Source: Delphinus delphis | Lineage: Eukaryota > Chordata > Mammalia > Artiodactyla > Delphinidae | Direction of reading: 5' to 3' | Assembly (NCBI RefSeq): GCF_949987515.2 | Contig: NC_082700.1 | Location: forward strand, 34,807,380 to 34,871,379 | DNA length: 64,000 nt | In this document: positions 60,769 through 64,000 of the stretch, piece by piece | Layout of the letters: each line of letters starts with the position of its first letter | Numbering within the stretch: the first letter of the stretch is position 1 | The notes under the pieces: model-generated | Database searches by the model: none | The model's input: the letters and a program-made list of their open reading frames with translations, nothing else | Told to the model about the DNA's origin: nothing | Made by a program: the position numbers and the translations under genes

Positions 60769-61417
60769 TGTAAATATGGAATAAGAAGAAAAATCTACAA
60801 AACTGATGGAAAACTATGACTCAAGAAAACAGGATGTATATCTATCAGAGCTCATATTTGAACAAAACAGCATCCAATTTAACTTGCTTAATCAGGAAAG
60901 GGATTTATGTAATAAAATCTGTTAGCTCAGTGGATCTCTGGGAAGACAAGAGAGTTTGGCTCAGGGTCAGGTTATGATACAACACACTGTAAGGATTCTC
61001 CACTGCAAAATCCCCTGTCACACTGGGCACAAACATTCCAGTGGACACTGCTTGCACTGGGAATTGGACACTAGAAACTCTGCATTGTGGTTGTGGAAAG
61101 TCTTACATGAAAAATGGATTCCTTGTGGTGTTCATTTCCTCAAACTGCTTGTTGATGAATATGTCTTATTCAAATTGGTGGAGCCCAGGTCACAAACCTG
61201 CATCCATGTATAAGAGTGGAAGTAATGTAAGATCTTAGCTTCTACACGTAAATGGTTGGCTTTATAAAGTGGGAAATTGTCAAGATATAAGAAGGGCATT
61301 TAAATAGTGTTTAGAAACCTCTAAGAGAGAGAATAAAGATAGTGGAAAGAAAAAGATTGATCATTATAATAAGAAGGAGCTTGCCATTAAAGGCAAACAT
61401 TAGGGGTGGCAATTCAT
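60769..61417. other. Unassigned, partly repeat-like
   Basis: 60845-61240 contains 'atctctgggaagacaagaga' and 'ggtggagcccaggtcacaaa' in a texture I associate with an old interspersed repeat, not named. Overlapping frames of 65-85 codons have no known domain. Confidence 0.35.
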
Positions 61418-61530
61418 TCATTCAGACAATATTTATTGCATGCCTCCTAGCAAGAAAGACCTGGATCCTATGCTATAGGAGCTGGCAATCTAGTGGGAAA
61501 GATAACAACTAAGGAAACAATTTCTAATGA
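61418..61530 (-). mobile_element. L2-type 3' end, antisense
   Basis: 'tcattcattcagacaatatt' then 'attgcatgcctcctagc' and 'aggagctggcaatctagtgg' parallel the antisense L2 3' end. Confidence 0.6.
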
Positions 61531-63397
61531 GGTATACATACTTTGCAAAGATAATTACATGGTGGTGTAGGATAAATTAACCAAGCCTTCGAGGGCAAAG
61601 AAGACTTTTTAGAAAAATTAATATTTAAAAAGATCACTACAAAATTAATGCTTTTTAGTTAAGAGGCAGGAAAGGGAAGGGGGTTTGAAGAAGAGGAAAC
61701 CTATACTAAAATTTAGTATAGGTTTCAAGTACAGGGAATAAATGGCTAGTCCTGACAGTGGGAAAAATTATAGAGATTTTAAGTAAATAATGAAGCTTCA
61801 TTATGTCTGTAAGGTATCCTTTAGGTTTCACAACTAAGATGGGCTTGATGACTTTTTTCAGAGCAGTGCAAGGAAATAATCCAGAAGAAATAATCCAGTG
61901 TTTTTTAAAACTAACTAGATATTAGCTAGTAAATAAATGGAGAATAACATATTTTAAAAGGTTGAATGATGAAGGAAAAGTGTAATGAGACATAGGGTCA
62001 GACTGATTTTAAAAGATTTTTATATGTTAAGAGGAAGAAGCTAGGGTTTTTATTAAAGAATATTTAGGAAATGAGTGATGAATCAAAGATTCTCGTGAAA
62101 GCAAAAGGGAACATTAACCTATAGTCAGATAATAGCATTTACTTGGAAAAGAAAGGGCAATAACACTTCACTGAGATAAAGAAAATAAAAGACTGATGAA
62201 AACCTTTGAAAAAGTCATCTATTACTGAATATATTTATGGAACTCACAACATTTTTTTATATAAAATTTATTTTGTCTTATACTTGAGACATAGTCCATA
62301 TTTGTCTCCTACAGTATGAATGTTTATTGTCAGGAAATGGTAATCAGAGTTTCTCCAAGAGAAATTATTTTTATACTTTGAGGTATATTGAAAACAGCTT
62401 GGTAGTTTGTTAAAAATATAAACTTTCTAAATACCAAAGTTTAAGCATCACAACCTTAGCATGTAGCAAAGTGCTAACTCTTAGTTTATGGGAATTTTCC
62501 AAACTACTTTTACCCGAAAGATATTCAGGTAAATTGACTGCAAATTAAAGGATTACAGCCAATTCATTTAAAAAAAATTACACTTTGTCACAGACAGGAG
62601 GCTTATAGGTATATAACCATTCTATTACGTGCTCTCGTTAAACACTATCAGCATGTCAAAAGATTTTTCCTAAAATATGATGTATTGCTCTCTTGTTATC
62701 TTTCAAGGGTACTTGATTACTTTCCTAAATATATCTCCTTGATAGAATGTTTGTAGTATTGAGAATATACAGCAATTTATTGCTTGCCTTATGCCAGTAC
62801 AACATTTATTTCTCTTCATCCTCTAATTTTCTTATCTTCTGTGAAAATCTCACACGTATCTCATTGATGTATGATGATATTTAACATCTCTCCTGAGACT
62901 ATATTTTAGATTTTCACTCACCTAATTTTTTGTGGTTGATTAAATTAATGGCAAACAGAAATAGATGAGATAAATGAAGGATTATTTGTACATTTACCCT
63001 GCTGCAGTACTCTAAATTCCCACATAATGATGGTCACTTCTAATTTGAGAAAGTCATTCATTGATTTTAAATCACCATTCTTATTAGATACCTCTGTATC
63101 TTAATCCTTGTGCTTGGCAATGGGAAGCAAAGAAGAATACGATATCTAGCCTGATCTTAAAAACCCTACATATACGTATCTTAAGTGAAGACTTTATAAC
63201 TTACAACTAATTATTCTCAAATAATAGCACATTCAAAATCAGGAGAGAGAATTTGTCTCATTTTCATGGCTATTAATATCATCTTGGTATTTAATCTATA
63301 CTTCTCGTTTAGCAATACAAGAAATTGTAATAGTAATTTACTTTATTAGTGCTACTAGAATTTGTAGGCATTGACAATTTTGTTTAAAAAACAGTAG
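61531..63397. other. Mostly nothing recognised; one near-perfect palindrome
   Basis: 61560-62060 may be more of the same old repeat but is too decayed to assign. 62100-63397 shows nothing recognised. Confidence 0.5.
61696..61726. repeat. 31-bp perfect inverted repeat
   Basis: Arms of 15 bases, 61696-61710 ('gaaacctatactaaa') and 61712-61726 (its exact reverse complement), with a single A between them. Confidence 0.98.
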
Positions 63398-63637
63398 TTG
63401 ACTTGAGGGCTTCCCTGGTGGTGCAGTGGTTGAGAGTCTGCCTGCCAATGCAGGGGAAACGGGTTCGAGCCCCGCTCTGGGAAAATCCCACATGCTGTGG
63501 AGTGGCTAGGCCTGTGAGCCCTGGCCTCTGAGCCTGAGCGTCCGGAGCCTGTGCTTCACAATGGGAGAGGTCACAACAGTGAGAGGCCTGCATACCACAA
63601 AAACAAACAAACAAACAAAAACCAATATTTGACTTGA
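63398..63637 (+). mobile_element. CHR-1 type SINE
   Basis: Head 'gggcttccctggtggtgcag' with a B-box-like 'gggttcgagccc', then body and a (CAAA)n tail at 63597-63620. 'ttgacttga' flanks it at 63398-63406 and 63629-63637. The copy is more diverged than the one at 52744 (C-to-T and G-to-A changes at CpG positions). Confidence 0.93.
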
Positions 63638-63810
63638 AAAGTCTATTTTTCTAAAATTAACTATATTCATTAAGCTTAATCCAGTCTAAGAAATATAATG
63701 ACTTAAAAAGTAGGCAAATGATTCTTTAAAAATATGTATTACTTTATATTATATTTGATTAATGTAATTATTACATAAGTATGTATTTTGTTAAGCATCA
63801 TTTCATTTTT

Positions 63811-64000
63811 TTTAACATCTTTATTGGAGTATAATTGCTTTACAATTTTGTGTTACTTTCTGTATTATAACAAAGTGAATCAGTTATACATATACATATG
63901 TTCCCATTTCTCTTCTCTCTTGCATCTCCCTCCCTCCCACCCTCCCTATCCTACCCCTCTAGGTGGTCTCAAACCACCGAGCTGATCTTCCTGTGCTATG
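63811..64000 (-). mobile_element. 3' end of a young L1, running off the right edge
   Basis: The T-run at 63809-63817 and 'taacatctttattggagta' begin the same 3' UTR as at 1591 and 32680. The G-rich (minus strand) motif is at 63928-63946. Only the first ~190 bases are in the window. Confidence 0.92.

Noticed and set aside
1..64000. Host gene exons or a processed pseudogene
   Set aside because: All long frames trace to L1 or low-complexity DNA. No spliced-exon pattern, intronless cDNA copy or CpG island outside L1 5' UTRs was seen by eye; short exons cannot be excluded without a database search.

Overview
This is a vertebrate nuclear window that looks like gene-poor, repeat-dense mammalian intergenic DNA. 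I found no host exon, promoter or structural RNA gene. Five tRNA-derived SINEs carry the head 'gggcttccctggtgg' and a body ending '...gagaggcc(c/t)g(c)(g/a)taccacaaaa' (or its reverse complement). From established knowledge this is the CHR-1 type of whales and dolphins. A sixth, 'gggacttccctggccg', is of the older CHR-2 type. With these SINEs and a young L1 lineage with a recurring 3' UTR, the source is most probably a cetacean.

Layout. Positions 1-12620: an old L1 on the minus strand, split by a ~9.3-kb younger minus-strand L1 (1591-~10870). The younger element has two full ~2-kb 5' UTR copies separated by a ~150-bp piece that reads as a MaLR LTR. 12621-14400: decayed retroviral env sequence on the plus strand, followed by possible LTR. 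15045-16262: a plus-strand L1 tail, then an MLT1A-like LTR. 16892-21966: a CHR SINE, an L1 tail, an MLT1 LTR, two MIRs and a palindromic DNA-transposon-like element. 24590-31292: a minus-strand L1 lacking most of its endonuclease region. 31590-35562: old L1s, one split by a 5'-truncated young L1 with a perfect 17-bp target duplication. 35563-52500: mostly old single-copy sequence with a CHR-2 SINE, a second env relic (minus strand), a CHR SINE with a 35-nt tail, MIR and L2 pieces, and a ~350-bp (TTCC)n tract on an L1 tail. 52744-64000: three CHR SINEs, L1M and L2 relics, and the 3' end of another young L1 running off the right edge.

How the parts relate: nothing here forms a pathway. The L1 lineages would have supplied the reverse transcriptase and endonuclease that mobilised the SINEs (established for tRNA-derived SINEs). 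All L1 and env reading frames seen are broken. The most unusual object is the L1 with a doubled 5' UTR and an LTR spacer. Repeat family names come from recognition of sequence and were not checked against a database; repeat edges are accurate to roughly 5-20 bases unless a target duplication fixes them.
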